Below, piece after piece: positions 8,607 to 17,304 of a DNA stretch of 64,000 nucleotides. Source of the stretch: JAAZGD01 sp964383845. GTDB lineage: Bacteria > Bacillota > Clostridia > Peptostreptococcales > Anaerovoracaceae. The notes under the pieces are model-generated. The model did not search any database, had not been told where the DNA came from, and saw nothing but the letters and a program-made list of their open reading frames with translations. The DNA lies in assembly GCA_964383845.1 (NCBI GenBank), contig CAYLIF010000005.1, positions 19,938 to 83,937 on the forward strand, written 5' to 3'. Each line of letters opens with the position of its first letter. The stretch's first letter is position 1. The position numbers and the translations under genes were made by a program.

Positions 8607-9743
8607 ATGATGAAAAAGTTTCCGTCAAAACTAAAAGTAGATTTTAAATCTGGCAAAGGCAAGAAGTTAATAATAGCAATCGGAATAATGTTGATTCTTG
8701 GAGCTGTAGTTGCCTCCTATTTATCATCAGGTGTCCCTGTAGATACTGCTTACGTAAGTGAGGGCACTGTAACAAAACTAATAAGTGAATCGGGTACAGT
8801 TGAATCCCGAAGTGCTGTTCGTCTTACTGCAAAACAAAGTGGCGATATAAAGGGAATCCTTGTTGAAGAGGGAGATACAGTGAAAAAAGGAGATCCCTTA
8901 GTAACTGGAGACGGCACCAGCGCAAGCTTGGATATTAAAAGTTTGGAGGCTGAACTTAGAGGCTTAAAAGCCCAGTATAATCAAGCCGCCGATACAGCTC
9001 GAAAGAATAAAATTTTATTTGAACAAGGAGCTATTAGCGGCCAGGTCTATCAACAATCCCAAACTGCTGCTAACCAACTTTCTGCCCAAGTAGACGCCCT
9101 TAGATATTCTATCAGTAGCTATGCAAATTCTTCTGGAGGAGCAGGACTTACAGCCCCAATTGATGGTGTAATAACTGGCGTCTTCGCTAAAGAAGGAGAA
9201 TCTATTATGATGGGCCAAGCTCTTATAGAAATATCCAACTTAAAAGATATCTATGTAGCAGTGGACTTAATTGTAGGAGATGCCGACCTAGTTAAAGAAG
9301 ATAACAAGGTTAGAATTTTCGACAAAGATTCGGGAATTGAGGATAATAACGGCAAGGTTACAAAGGTTCATTTAAAAGCTCAGGATTACCTTTCTGATTT
9401 GGGGATCACCCAAAAAAGAGTTCGTGTAGAAATTCAGTTGTCCCAAGAAAAAACTCCCAGACTTGGGAGTAATGTTGATATTGAAATAACAGTAGACCAA
9501 AAATTAAATGTACTAAGGGTTCCCGATACCGCTGTCTTTGAACTCAATGGTACTCCTCATGTATATGTTATCCATAATCGAAAAGCAAAGCTTCGAGAAA
9601 TATCAACGGCTTTAGAGGGAGAAAACTTTATAGAAGTTATATCTGGTTTAGAAGTAAAAGAGGAAATTATTCTCTCTCCTGGCAACGATATCGGAGACAA
9701 TACCCGTGTGAAGGCTAATCAGGCAGTTCCGTCTCTTTCATAG
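8607..9743 (+). CDS. HlyD/MacA-type efflux adaptor subunit
   Basis: Encodes a 378-residue membrane-fusion-like protein. One N-terminal membrane helix (about 23-41) is followed by a biotinyl-lipoyl-like half, a short helical hairpin (about 110-165), the second lipoyl half (GLTAPIDGVITG is typical) and beta-barrel domains with the late DTAVFELNGTPHVYV segment. In Gram-positive bacteria such adaptors work with MacB-like permeases at the cell surface. An AAGGAG site precedes ATG codons at 8607 and 8610; either may start. The last 29 bases overlap the 3' end of the convergent HD gene. Confidence 0.88.
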   Translation: MMKKFPSKLKVDFKSGKGKKLIIAIGIMLILGAVVASYLSSGVPVDTAYVSEGTVTKLISESGTVESRSAVRLTAKQSGDIKGILVEEGDTVKKGDPLVTGDGTSASLDIKSLEAELRGLKAQYNQAADTARKNKILFEQGAISGQVYQQSQTAANQLSAQVDALRYSISSYANSSGGAGLTAPIDGVITGVFAKEGESIMMGQALIEISNLKDIYVAVDLIVGDADLVKEDNKVRIFDKDSGIEDNNGKVTKVHLKAQDYLSDLGITQKRVRVEIQLSQEKTPRLGSNVDIEITVDQKLNVLRVPDTAVFELNGTPHVYVIHNRKAKLREISTALEGENFIEVISGLEVKEEIILSPGNDIGDNTRVKANQAVPSLS

Positions 9744-10269
9744 CAGTAAGGGTGTCAGTGATTAGTTTTTCTAATTCCCAGCCCAACATTTCTGAGCCTT
9801 GAATTATAACATTACGATCACAGCCTGCGGCAAATTTTTTGTCTTTGAATTTTTTCCTAACGGAACTGTATTCCATATCCATAACGCTTTTTGATGGACG
9901 CATCAATGCTGCTGCTCCAATAAGACCTGTCAATTCATCTGTGGCAAATAGAATTTTTTCCATGATATGTTCAGGAGCCACATCCGAGCAATGACCATAT
10001 CCATGACTAACAACGGCACGTATTAATGCTTCGTCAGCCCCAGCTTCCCTTAGAAGTTCAGGGGCTTTTTTACAATGTTCTTCCGGCCATTTCTCAAAAT
10101 CTAAATCGTGTAAAAGTCCAACTAGACCCCAAAAATCTATTTCTTCCTCGTAACCTAGCTCTTTAGCAAAATACCTCATTACCCCTTCAACAGTATATGC
10201 ATGCTGCAAATGAAATGGTTCTTGGTTATGCTTTTTAACAAGAGCCACAGCCTCTTCTCGTGTAATCAT
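9715..10269 (-). CDS. HD-domain phosphohydrolase-like protein
   Basis: Encodes a 184-residue single-domain HD-superfamily protein. The metal-binding residues are visible as an early His (HAYTVEGV), the GLLHDLDFEKW HD doublet and later His/Asp positions (VVSHGYG, TDELTGL). Small clostridial proteins of this type are usually annotated as HD-domain hydrolases of unknown substrate. The gene is monocistronic and convergent with the exporter adaptor, overlapping it by 29 nt, so the two 3' ends may interfere or pair as antisense RNA. Substrate cannot be inferred. Confidence 0.82.
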   Translation of the reverse strand: MITREEAVALVKKHNQEPFHLQHAYTVEGVMRYFAKELGYEEEIDFWGLVGLLHDLDFEKWPEEHCKKAPELLREAGADEALIRAVVSHGYGHCSDVAPEHIMEKILFATDELTGLIGAAALMRPSKSVMDMEYSSVRKKFKDKKFAAGCDRNVIIQGSEMLGWELEKLITDTLTAMKETELPD

Positions 10270-10385
10270 TCTTTTAGTCCTTTCTTAGTTAAAATAGTTC
10301 AACAACTCTACAATTTTTTAAAACCCCAGCAAGTCAAATGGTTTTATTTTAACTCAAATAGCTCTTCAAATAGAGCTTTTCAAAC

Positions 10386-10430
10386 TTCCAAAAAACCAAA
10401 TAATAGGGTACAATGGTGTTATTATAACAC
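10386..10430 (+). promoter_or_regulatory. Promoter with 15-bp palindrome ahead of the phosphohexomutase gene
   Basis: TTCCAA (10386-10391) and TACAAT (10409-10414) are 17 bp apart. Immediately after the -10 lies a perfect palindrome with 7-bp arms, GTGTTAT-T-ATAACAC (10416-10430), centred near the predicted transcription start and directly before the GGAGG ribosome binding site. It is a plausible operator; the cognate regulator is unknown. Confidence 0.45.
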
Positions 10431-10441
10431 TGGAGGTAAAA

Positions 10442-11998
10442 ATGAACAACGAAGAGATTTTAAGGAAATATGAAAAGCTGCAGAATGGAAGCGATATCCG
10501 TGGTGTGGCTTTAGAAGGCATAGAAGGGCAGGATGTAAATTTATCAAATGAAGAAGTTTTTAATATAAGTCGTAGCTTTGTACTGTGGCTATCAGATAAA
10601 TTAAATCGTTCGCCTAGTGAAATTAAAATAGCAGTGGGACGAGACTCTAGAATCTCAGGTCCAGATCTTATTAAAGCATCTTTACAGGGGATAATGACTC
10701 AAGGGGCTTGCCCCGTAGATACAGGATTGTCTTCAACCCCAGCTATGTTTATGAGCACTGTTTTCCCCGAAATCAAGGCTGATGGTAGCATAATGCTAAC
10801 GGCTTCCCATCTCCCTTGGAATAGAAATGGGATGAAGTTTTTTTCGCCTAAGGGAGGCCTGAATAAAAGTGATATAAAGGAGATTCTCTTGAAGGCGGCT
10901 TCCTTTAATTTAATGGTCCATGATAAGGAAGAGGAAACTTTTGAAAAATATAATCTTATGGCTAGATATTCTGCTCATTTAAGGGAGTTGATTCTTAAAG
11001 GTGTAAATCAAGGAAAGAATGCCAGTGAAATGCCTGAAGATTTTCCATTGAAGGGAATGCGGATATTAGTTGATGCAGGGAATGGTGCAGGAGGCTTTTT
11101 TGCCACTGAAGTTTTAGCTCCCCTTGGGGCAGATACTTCAGGTTCTATGTATTTAGATCCAGACGGTAATTTCCCCAATCACCCACCTAACCCTGAAGAC
11201 CCCAAAGCCTTAATAGATCTTTGCCAAGAAGTGGTAAAAAGGCAAGGAGATTTGGGTTTGATTTTTGATACAGATGTAGATAGAGCCGCTGCCGTTGATT
11301 CTAAGGGAAATGAAATTGCACGGAATAGAATCGTGGCCCTTGCTGCTACTTTTGCAAAAGAAAAAAGCCCTGGCACAACTGTTGTCACTGACAGTGTTAC
11401 CAGTACTCAACTTAAGGTTTTTATTGAGAAAAATCTGGGACTAAAACACCACCGCTTTCAGCGAGGTTATCGCAATGTAATTAATGAAGCTATAAGACTT
11501 AACGAGTCAGGAATAGACAGCCAATTAGCAATGGAAACCTCGGGACATGGGGCATTCAAAGACAACTACTTTCTTGATGATGGAGCCTACCTTGCCACTC
11601 TAATAACAGTCAAGGCTGCTTTGCTAAAAAAAGAAGGTAAAGAAATCTCCTCCATTCTCGAAACTTTAGAAGATCCCTTAGAAGCCATTGAAATCAGAAT
11701 TCCTATTAAGAGTGTTGATTTTGCTTCTTATGGAGAGGAGGTATTATCCTCTTTGGGAAAATGGGTGACACTCTTAAATGATCCAGATGTTCAGTTGGAA
11801 CTTCCAAACTATGAGGGTGTTAGAGTAAATCTTTCTGGTAAGTATGGTAAGGGATGGTTTCTTCTTAGAAAATCTCTCCACGATCCTTTATTGCCATTAA
11901 ATATCGAATCTGACGAAGCAGGAGGAGTCAATAAAATAAGAGCCTTAATCAGGCCCTTCTTTTCAAAATTTACTGCATTAAAAACCGAAGATTTATAA
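10442..11998 (+). CDS. Phosphomannomutase/phosphoglucomutase family protein
   Basis: Encodes a 518-residue alpha-D-phosphohexomutase. The active-site loop TASHLP carries the phospho-serine, the Mg-binding loop reads DTDVDRAA, and the sugar-binding loop is ETSGHGAF. The enzyme interconverts hexose 6- and 1-phosphates for glycan precursor or glycogen metabolism; which sugar is preferred cannot be read from the motifs. It is about 50-60 residues longer than the commonest bacterial forms but matches the longer clostridial type. A TGGAGG ribosome binding site lies 6 nt before the ATG. It is monocistronic and ends 8 bp from the convergent Crp-type gene. Confidence 0.9.
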   Translation: MNNEEILRKYEKLQNGSDIRGVALEGIEGQDVNLSNEEVFNISRSFVLWLSDKLNRSPSEIKIAVGRDSRISGPDLIKASLQGIMTQGACPVDTGLSSTPAMFMSTVFPEIKADGSIMLTASHLPWNRNGMKFFSPKGGLNKSDIKEILLKAASFNLMVHDKEEETFEKYNLMARYSAHLRELILKGVNQGKNASEMPEDFPLKGMRILVDAGNGAGGFFATEVLAPLGADTSGSMYLDPDGNFPNHPPNPEDPKALIDLCQEVVKRQGDLGLIFDTDVDRAAAVDSKGNEIARNRIVALAATFAKEKSPGTTVVTDSVTSTQLKVFIEKNLGLKHHRFQRGYRNVINEAIRLNESGIDSQLAMETSGHGAFKDNYFLDDGAYLATLITVKAALLKKEGKEISSILETLEDPLEAIEIRIPIKSVDFASYGEEVLSSLGKWVTLLNDPDVQLELPNYEGVRVNLSGKYGKGWFLLRKSLHDPLLPLNIESDEAGGVNKIRALIRPFFSKFTALKTEDL

Positions 11999-12006
11999 AT
12001 CATTAT

Positions 12007-12702
12007 CTAATCTTGAGCTATTTCATTTATCTTATCCACATCCAAAACTTTTATGGTTTTTCGTGAGATTTTAAGGATTCCATCTTTCTCGAAATACTTT
12101 AAAATTCGAGAGACAACTTCTCGGGCAGTGCCTAAATTATCAGCTATTTCTTGATGGGATAGAAGGATTTCAGGGTTTCCCCCTATATTAATCATCTCCA
12201 ATAAAAACCCTGCTATTCTCTGATCCATTCTTTTAAACATAACTTGTTCAACTAACCACATAACCTCAGAAAAGCGCATTGCTATAATGTCATTACGAAA
12301 TTTCTCGGCTTCTTTGTTTCTCTTAGTTAAATCCTCAAAATATTCCGGATTTACTACTAAAAGCTGGCTATCTTCTTCAGCAGAGACATGAACATCAAAA
12401 ACAATATTGTTCATCATACAGGATGCAGACAGTATACAGGAATCTTTTGGCAGCAATCTAAAAAGCGCCACTTCCTTGCCCTTGGAAGAAAGCATAAAAG
12501 TCTTAACTCTACCTTCAAGAATCCCTACAACACCAGTGCAATCATTTTCCCCTTCATGAACCATGTCGCCTTTCTTGAATTTGCGAATGCGAGTATTTTC
12601 AAGAATACGACCTTTTTCTTCTTCCTCTAGTGTTTTTATAAAGGGAAATATATCTTCAAGTTCTTTTATCTTTTTGTCCTTATCAATTTGGCTCATCTTC
12701 AC
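12007..12702 (-). CDS. Crp/Fnr family transcriptional regulator
   Basis: Encodes a 231-residue regulator with an N-terminal cyclic-nucleotide-binding-like barrel (about 20-140) and a C-terminal winged helix. The recognition helix region reads LGTAREVVSRILKYF, the typical Crp/Fnr HTH. No Fnr-type N-terminal cysteine cluster is present; Cys residues occur at ENDCTGV and in DSCILSASCMM. Clostridial members respond to oxygen, NO or metabolites. The GTG at 12702 and an ATG two codons later are both possible starts, sharing an AAAGGA site. It overlaps the EAL-domain gene by 20 nt, so the two are co-translated and probably share a signalling role. Confidence 0.9.
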   Translation of the reverse strand: MKMSQIDKDKKIKELEDIFPFIKTLEEEEKGRILENTRIRKFKKGDMVHEGENDCTGVVGILEGRVKTFMLSSKGKEVALFRLLPKDSCILSASCMMNNIVFDVHVSAEEDSQLLVVNPEYFEDLTKRNKEAEKFRNDIIAMRFSEVMWLVEQVMFKRMDQRIAGFLLEMINIGGNPEILLSHQEIADNLGTAREVVSRILKYFEKDGILKISRKTIKVLDVDKINEIAQD

Positions 12703-14626
12703 TCTTTCCTTTATTATATTCTCGAATAAAATTTGCAGCTGCCTCCATAGGCATTGGCTTTGAATAATAAAAACCTTGAATTAGATCCAAGGGTAAATCC
12801 TTTATCAGGCTTACATGCTCTAAGGTCTCTACACCTTCAACAACAACTCTTAGCCCCATACGTTTGAACATTTTTATATGTTCCGCTAATATTATATACA
12901 TTTTTTCATTCTCTTGTCCCGCTACCAACAGGGCTCTATCAAGTTTTACGCTATGAAAAGGAAGTGCGATAACACTGTCTAAATTGGAATAACCAGTTCC
13001 AAAGTCATCCAAGGCAAAAGAAAATCCTTTGTCTACTAATTCTAGCATATTTTTTATAAAGAGATCTCCACCTAAAGAAGAATTTGTCTCTGTTATTTCA
13101 AAGCCTATAAACCCATAAGGAATATTGTTTTCCTGGTGGCAACGTTCAATGCTTGTTATTAAGTCTGATCTTACTGCTTCTAGAACTGACAAGTTAATGG
13201 AAATTTGTCGTAAGCCAGAATCTTTATATAATTTGTTTTCATCCGCGAATTTACAAACCTTTTTCATAACTTGTCTACCTATTTGTAGAATCATACCATT
13301 CTTTTCTGCCAATGGAATGAATTCCCCTAATTGCAATTCCCCCATTTTTTCTTCAGTAAATCTTACCAAGGCCTCGGCGCCAACAAACATATCTACTTGG
13401 GGGCAGTAAATGGGTTGTAGGTAAACATCTAATTTTTCCTCTTCCAAGGCATCACGCAATGATTCTTCAATGTGGTGCATTCTCAAAATTTCATAAATTT
13501 CTTGATGAGTAATAGGGACTGTAACACCTTTACCTAGCTCATCTCCTTTAAACATCATTTGATCTACTATCAGAGAAAAGCGGTCTTCCTTCCTGATAGG
13601 TGGAATCCCTTCGGAATAGTAGATAGATGAAGAAAGAGCAATTTCTAAATTTCCTAAAAGCCAAGGAAATTTCATTCTTCTATTCATATTCTCGATAAAG
13701 TCTTTCTGCCGCTTTTCGTTGCGGAAAATTGCTACAAATACGTCTCCACTATAGCGAAATATTTGCGATGTCTCGGAATATTTTTTTATGAAATCCACAA
13801 AAAGCACAAGTAACTTGTTGCCTCTTTCTATTCCAATATTTTTTACTAAACCACTGAAATCATCTAAAGCTATGACGGCAAAATGTTGAATTCCATCTAG
13901 ATCTTTATTTTCCCTTATATGTTGAAACAAGGCACTTCTATTAAAAATCCCCGTTAAATCGTCTAAAGTTTCAACTGGGTTTTGAAGAGTAAGATATGTC
14001 ATGACCAAAGCAATGGAAGCAGCGAATCCAGTTATCAAAAGTTCTGGTATTAGGAATTGAATTGTAACAATAACAACAGATAAAATCATGAAAGTAATAA
14101 TGGAATAACGCTGATTACTCCTCATAACTTTTCGTTTTACAATTAGTAGCGCAGCCACCATTAAAAGATAATACCCTCCCAAAGAATACAGAGCCATCAT
14201 CAAGGGACCTTTTAGATAGTTGAATTCTGAATCGAAATAAAAGAAATGGCCTGTAACTGGATTCCCAAGCCATATTATAAATCCAATAGCTAATGGCAAA
14301 AAGCTCGCTATTATTAATTTTTTATATTTCTCAATTAGTAGATTGGTCATGCTAAGAATAAATAAATAAAGCAAAGGGGCCAATAACATTTGAGCCAAGT
14401 AATATCCCTGGCTCAGGGCTATATTTATTGATAAGGGAACAGATCCCGGATAACTTATTGTAACTGCTGCTAATATATCAAAAATTGCATCGGCAATGAT
14501 AACCAAGATCAAAATTCCAAATACATAATTATGGCTATTTTTTAAACGAGGTTTCGAAAAAAAGTGTACAGCAATTAATATTGCAAAGGCTAGTCCACAA
14601 ATTGCATAGTGGATATTGTAAAGCAT
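12683..14626 (-). CDS. Membrane protein with degenerate GGDEF and EAL domains
   Basis: Encodes a 647-residue c-di-GMP signalling protein. About seven membrane helices fill residues 1-215, a GGDEF-like domain spans about 225-375, and an EAL domain spans about 390-640. The GGDEF active loop reads SGDVF, so cyclase activity is unlikely. The EAL domain keeps EALVR, FEITETN and DDFGTGYS, so phosphodiesterase activity is expected. It is first in a two-gene unit with the Crp/Fnr regulator. A GAGGG ribosome binding site and a promoter (14681-14709) precede it. The membrane sensor part may control hydrolysis of c-di-GMP; the signal is unknown. Confidence 0.9.
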   Translation of the reverse strand: MLYNIHYAICGLAFAILIAVHFFSKPRLKNSHNYVFGILILVIIADAIFDILAAVTISYPGSVPLSINIALSQGYYLAQMLLAPLLYLFILSMTNLLIEKYKKLIIASFLPLAIGFIIWLGNPVTGHFFYFDSEFNYLKGPLMMALYSLGGYYLLMVAALLIVKRKVMRSNQRYSIITFMILSVVIVTIQFLIPELLITGFAASIALVMTYLTLQNPVETLDDLTGIFNRSALFQHIRENKDLDGIQHFAVIALDDFSGLVKNIGIERGNKLLVLFVDFIKKYSETSQIFRYSGDVFVAIFRNEKRQKDFIENMNRRMKFPWLLGNLEIALSSSIYYSEGIPPIRKEDRFSLIVDQMMFKGDELGKGVTVPITHQEIYEILRMHHIEESLRDALEEEKLDVYLQPIYCPQVDMFVGAEALVRFTEEKMGELQLGEFIPLAEKNGMILQIGRQVMKKVCKFADENKLYKDSGLRQISINLSVLEAVRSDLITSIERCHQENNIPYGFIGFEITETNSSLGGDLFIKNMLELVDKGFSFALDDFGTGYSNLDSVIALPFHSVKLDRALLVAGQENEKMYIILAEHIKMFKRMGLRVVVEGVETLEHVSLIKDLPLDLIQGFYYSKPMPMEAAANFIREYNKGKSEDEPN

Positions 14627-14680
14627 CTTTATGGTCCCTCCTCTCTTTTTGATTAAGGGTTCATTTTAGCGCTACTCCTT

Positions 14681-14709
14681 ATTTTATCATTGGCATAGAG
14701 TAAAAACAA
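14681..14709 (-). promoter_or_regulatory. Promoter of the EAL/Crp unit
   Basis: On the minus strand TTGTTT (14704-14709) and TAAAAT (14681-14686) are separated by 17 bp, about 55 bp upstream of the EAL gene start. Confidence 0.5.
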
Positions 14710-14756
14710 CCAGCTGCCAATTTATTAACAAATGCTGAAAGTCTGTTTCTATTGCA

Positions 14757-14790
14757 TAAAAAAACCGTCTTGTATAAACAAGACAGTTTT
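14757..14790 (-). terminator. Rho-independent terminator of rplM-rpsI
   Basis: On the minus strand an 11-bp stem (AACTGTCTTGT / ACAAGACGGTT, one G-T pair) with a TTAT loop is followed by a U-run. It lies 14 bp after the rpsI stop. Confidence 0.9.
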
Positions 14791-14803
14791 TGATTTGCCG
14801 AGA

Positions 14804-15199
14804 TTAACGTTTTGAGAACTGACTGGCTTTTCTCGCCTTTTTCAATCCATATTTTTTTCTTTCTTTCATTCTTGGGTCTCTGGTCAGAAATCCAGCCGCT
14901 TTTAGAAGGGCACGATTTGCATCCTTGTCAGCAACGCATAGGGCTCTTGAAATACCTTGACGAAGAGCACCCGCCTGTCCTGTGAATCCGCCACCATGTA
15001 CAGTTGCTATTACATCAAATTTGCCTTCAGCGCCTACAACTTCAAAAGGTCTACGAACTTCTCTTCTTACGATTTCCATTCCGAAGAACTCTTCTAAAGG
15101 TCTTTTGTTAACGATGATTTTCCCTTTACCCGGGATTAATCTTACTCTAGCAACAGAACTCTTTCTTCTTCCAGTCCCTTGATATTGAATCTTAGCCAT
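14804..15199 (-). CDS. rpsI: 30S ribosomal protein S9
   Basis: Encodes the 131-residue S9 protein of the small ribosomal subunit head. The start has the GTGRRKSSVARV family motif, the middle has ATVHGGGFTGQAGA, and the basic C-terminal tail ends in KASQFSKR, which in S9 reaches the P-site tRNA. It follows rplM by 17 nt, the usual bacterial L13-S9 operon, and is followed by a strong terminator. Confidence 0.98.
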   Translation of the reverse strand: MAKIQYQGTGRRKSSVARVRLIPGKGKIIVNKRPLEEFFGMEIVRREVRRPFEVVGAEGKFDVIATVHGGGFTGQAGALRQGISRALCVADKDANRALLKAAGFLTRDPRMKERKKYGLKKARKASQFSKR

Positions 15200-15216
15200 T
15201 TCTTATTCCTCCCTCC

Positions 15217-15645
15217 TTAAAATTTTAGCTCAACAGGTTTTTGTGCAGTGTGTGGATGCACAGGTCCTGCGAAAACTTTTAACTTCTTATACATTTGACG
15301 TCCTAAACGGCCATTTGGCATCATGCCTTTTATTGAGTGTCGTAGAATTTCTTCAGGTTTTTTTTCAAGTAGTTTTTCAAATGTGATTTCTCTAAGCCCA
15401 CCAGGGAAGCCTGTATGATGTTTATAGATTTTGTCTTTTCTCTTTTTCCCAGTTACCTCAATTTTTTCTGCGTTAATTATGATTACATAATCTCCACAAT
15501 CCATATGAGGAGTGAAGGTTGGCTTCTTCTTCCCTCTAAGAATAGAGGCCACTTCAGTGCTTAGCCTTCCTAAATTCTTTCCTTCGGCATCAACAATATA
15601 CCAATCGTGTTTGATGTCTGAAGGTTTTGCAACATAGCTTTTCAT
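15217..15645 (-). CDS. rplM: 50S ribosomal protein L13
   Basis: Encodes a 142-residue L13, an early-assembly protein of the large subunit. Family signatures include DAEGKNLGRLSTEVA and the GMMPNGRLGRQMYKKLKVF region. The open frame extends 52 codons further upstream, but the start at 15645 (MKSYVAK) matches the family length and has an AAAGGA ribosome binding site; the extra upstream codons fall in a structured leader. It is first in the operon with rpsI. Confidence 0.97.
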   Translation of the reverse strand: MKSYVAKPSDIKHDWYIVDAEGKNLGRLSTEVASILRGKKKPTFTPHMDCGDYVIIINAEKIEVTGKKRKDKIYKHHTGFPGGLREITFEKLLEKKPEEILRHSIKGMMPNGRLGRQMYKKLKVFAGPVHPHTAQKPVELKF

Positions 15646-15654
15646 TCTTTTTCC

Positions 15655-15793
15655 TTTCTGCCTACTAGGATTTCTCGCAATCTCCTTCGGCAATCCTAAA
15701 ATGTTTCGGGCCACGGCCGGCAAACCCAGCCTGCACCCTAAAGATGATTTCGCTTGAGGTATAGAAAAGGTATATCTATAATCAACCACAAGC
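15655..15793 (-). ncRNA. Putative L13-type ribosomal protein leader
   Basis: The roughly 140-nt untranslated region before rplM contains a conserved-looking block (GGGTGCAGGCTGGG, then GGCCCGAAAC) and a hairpin with a perfect 7-bp stem TAGGATT/AATCCTA (15666-15698). This resembles, from memory, the Firmicutes L13 leader through which free L13 would repress its own operon. Assignment is by resemblance and needs a covariance model scan. Confidence 0.6.
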
Positions 15794-15799
15794 TTTATC

Positions 15800-15828
15800 A
15801 TGTTATCTTATTTAACCTTCATTGTCAA
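15800..15828 (-). promoter_or_regulatory. Promoter of rplM-rpsI
   Basis: On the minus strand a consensus TTGACA (15823-15828) lies 17 bp from TAACAT (15800-15805). It drives the L13 leader and rplM-rpsI. Confidence 0.65.
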
Positions 15829-15895
15829 TTATTTTATACTCTATCAGATGATTTCCAGCCAAAAACTTTTTGGAGGTCTATAATCTTTGCTTCAA

Positions 15896-16531
15896 TTAAA
15901 CAAGAGTCTCTTGTTTCACCTTGTGATCCACAACATGGCGCTTTGCTAATTCATCAGTTATGGCATCTATTTCAATACCGTCCTCAACCATTAGGACTAT
16001 TAGATGATAAAGAAGATCGGCTATCTCATAAACCGTCTCTATTTTATTACCCCTAGCAGCTGCAATTAAAACTTCTGAACTCTCTTCACCAATTTTTTTT
16101 AGTATTTTTTCTATGCCGCTACTAAAAAGATAACTGGTGTAACTTCCCTCCTGGGGATTTTCTTTTCTTCCTTTAATGAGCTGGTATAGGCCATCATAAG
16201 AAAAGGCTTTTAATTCCTGGCTTATATACAGGGGTTCAAAGAAGCAGCTATCTTCACCAAGATGGCAAGCCGGGCCCTTCTTTATAACCTCAACAACTAA
16301 AGCGTCTCCATCGCAATCTAAAGTAATCCCAACTATTTGCTGGGTGTTGCCACTGGTCTCTCCCTTACGCCATAGCTCTTGCCTAGAACGGCTATAAAAA
16401 CAGGTCCTTCCTTCTTTTATACTTATCTCTAAGCTCTCTTTATTCATATAGGCTAAAGTCAGCACTTTCTTTGTATAATAATCCTGAACAATAGCGGGGA
16501 TGAGCCCTTTTTCATCGAATTTGATTTCCAT
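15896..16531 (-). CDS. hisI: Phosphoribosyl-AMP cyclohydrolase / phosphoribosyl-ATP pyrophosphatase
   Basis: Encodes a bifunctional HisIE of 211 residues catalysing steps 2 and 3 of histidine synthesis. The HisI domain (about 1-108) has TLAYMNKES, a CDGDA metal site and GPACHLGEDSCFF. The HisE pyrophosphatase domain (about 113-211) has the KKIGEESSEVLIAA helix with metal-binding glutamates and the later YEIADLLYHL. The ATG overlaps the hisF stop by one base (TAATG). It is the last gene of the histidine operon. Confidence 0.97.
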   Translation of the reverse strand: MEIKFDEKGLIPAIVQDYYTKKVLTLAYMNKESLEISIKEGRTCFYSRSRQELWRKGETSGNTQQIVGITLDCDGDALVVEVIKKGPACHLGEDSCFFEPLYISQELKAFSYDGLYQLIKGRKENPQEGSYTSYLFSSGIEKILKKIGEESSEVLIAAARGNKIETVYEIADLLYHLIVLMVEDGIEIDAITDELAKRHVVDHKVKQETLV

Positions 16532-17286
16532 TATATCCTTACCCTTACTCCCTGATTTCTCAAATATTCTTTGAGTTCCATGATATCCATTTCTCGTGTA
16601 TGAAAAATACTTGCCGCCAAACCTGCATCCATTCCTGGATGGTTGAATAGGTCTAGAAAGTCTTCTTTTTTACCTGCTCCACCAGAAGCAATAATTGGAA
16701 GAGATACCTGCTTTGCCATAGCCGTCAATAACTCAATGTCAAATCCACCTCTCACACCGTCTGTGTCTATACTGTTGACAACAAGTTCTCCAGCACCACG
16801 TTGTTCTCCTTCCACGGCCCATTCAAAGGCATCCATACCTGTGTCCTCTCGCCCACCTTTAGTGAATACGTGAAATTCAGACCCCACTCTTTTCACATCC
16901 ATAGATAAGACCACACATTGATTGCCATATTTTTTGGCACCAAGATTAATAATCTCCGGATTTTTAATAGCGCCACTGTTTATGCTTACTTTGTCGGCTC
17001 CACACTTTAAAACCCTGTCAAAGTCATCAAGGTTTTCTATTCCCCCACCTACTGTAAGGGGAATGAAAATTTGTGAGGCAACACTTTTAAGCACTTCTGT
17101 AAACAAAGCCCTTTTCTCAAGGCTAGCGGTTATATCATAAAATACCAGTTCATCAGCCCCTCTATCGTTATAAAAACGGGCCATTTCCACTGGATCTGCT
17201 ATGTCTTTTATTCCCTCAAAGTTAACACCCTTAACTACTCTACCGTCTCTAACGTCAAGGCATGGAATAATTCTCTTTGTAATCAT
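16531..17286 (-). CDS. hisF: Imidazole glycerol phosphate synthase subunit HisF
   Basis: Encodes a 251-residue TIM-barrel cyclase that, with HisH, converts PRFAR and glutamine-derived ammonia to IGP and AICAR. Start CLDVRDGRVVKGVNF gives the first catalytic Asp (Asp11), and SIDTDGVRGGFD contains the second (Asp near 130 in the family). The phosphate loops GGGI and ASGGAG are intact. It is downstream of hisA (18 nt gap) and overlaps hisI by one base. Confidence 0.98.
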   Translation of the reverse strand: MITKRIIPCLDVRDGRVVKGVNFEGIKDIADPVEMARFYNDRGADELVFYDITASLEKRALFTEVLKSVASQIFIPLTVGGGIENLDDFDRVLKCGADKVSINSGAIKNPEIINLGAKKYGNQCVVLSMDVKRVGSEFHVFTKGGREDTGMDAFEWAVEGEQRGAGELVVNSIDTDGVRGGFDIELLTAMAKQVSLPIIASGGAGKKEDFLDLFNHPGMDAGLAASIFHTREMDIMELKEYLRNQGVRVRI

Positions 17287-17304
17287 TTGTGTTCCTTTCT
17301 AAAA

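Noticed and set aside
12683..12702. Frameshifted single gene spanning EAL and Crp domains
   Set aside because: Each gene has complete family ends and its own start; the 20-nt overlap is ordinary translational coupling.
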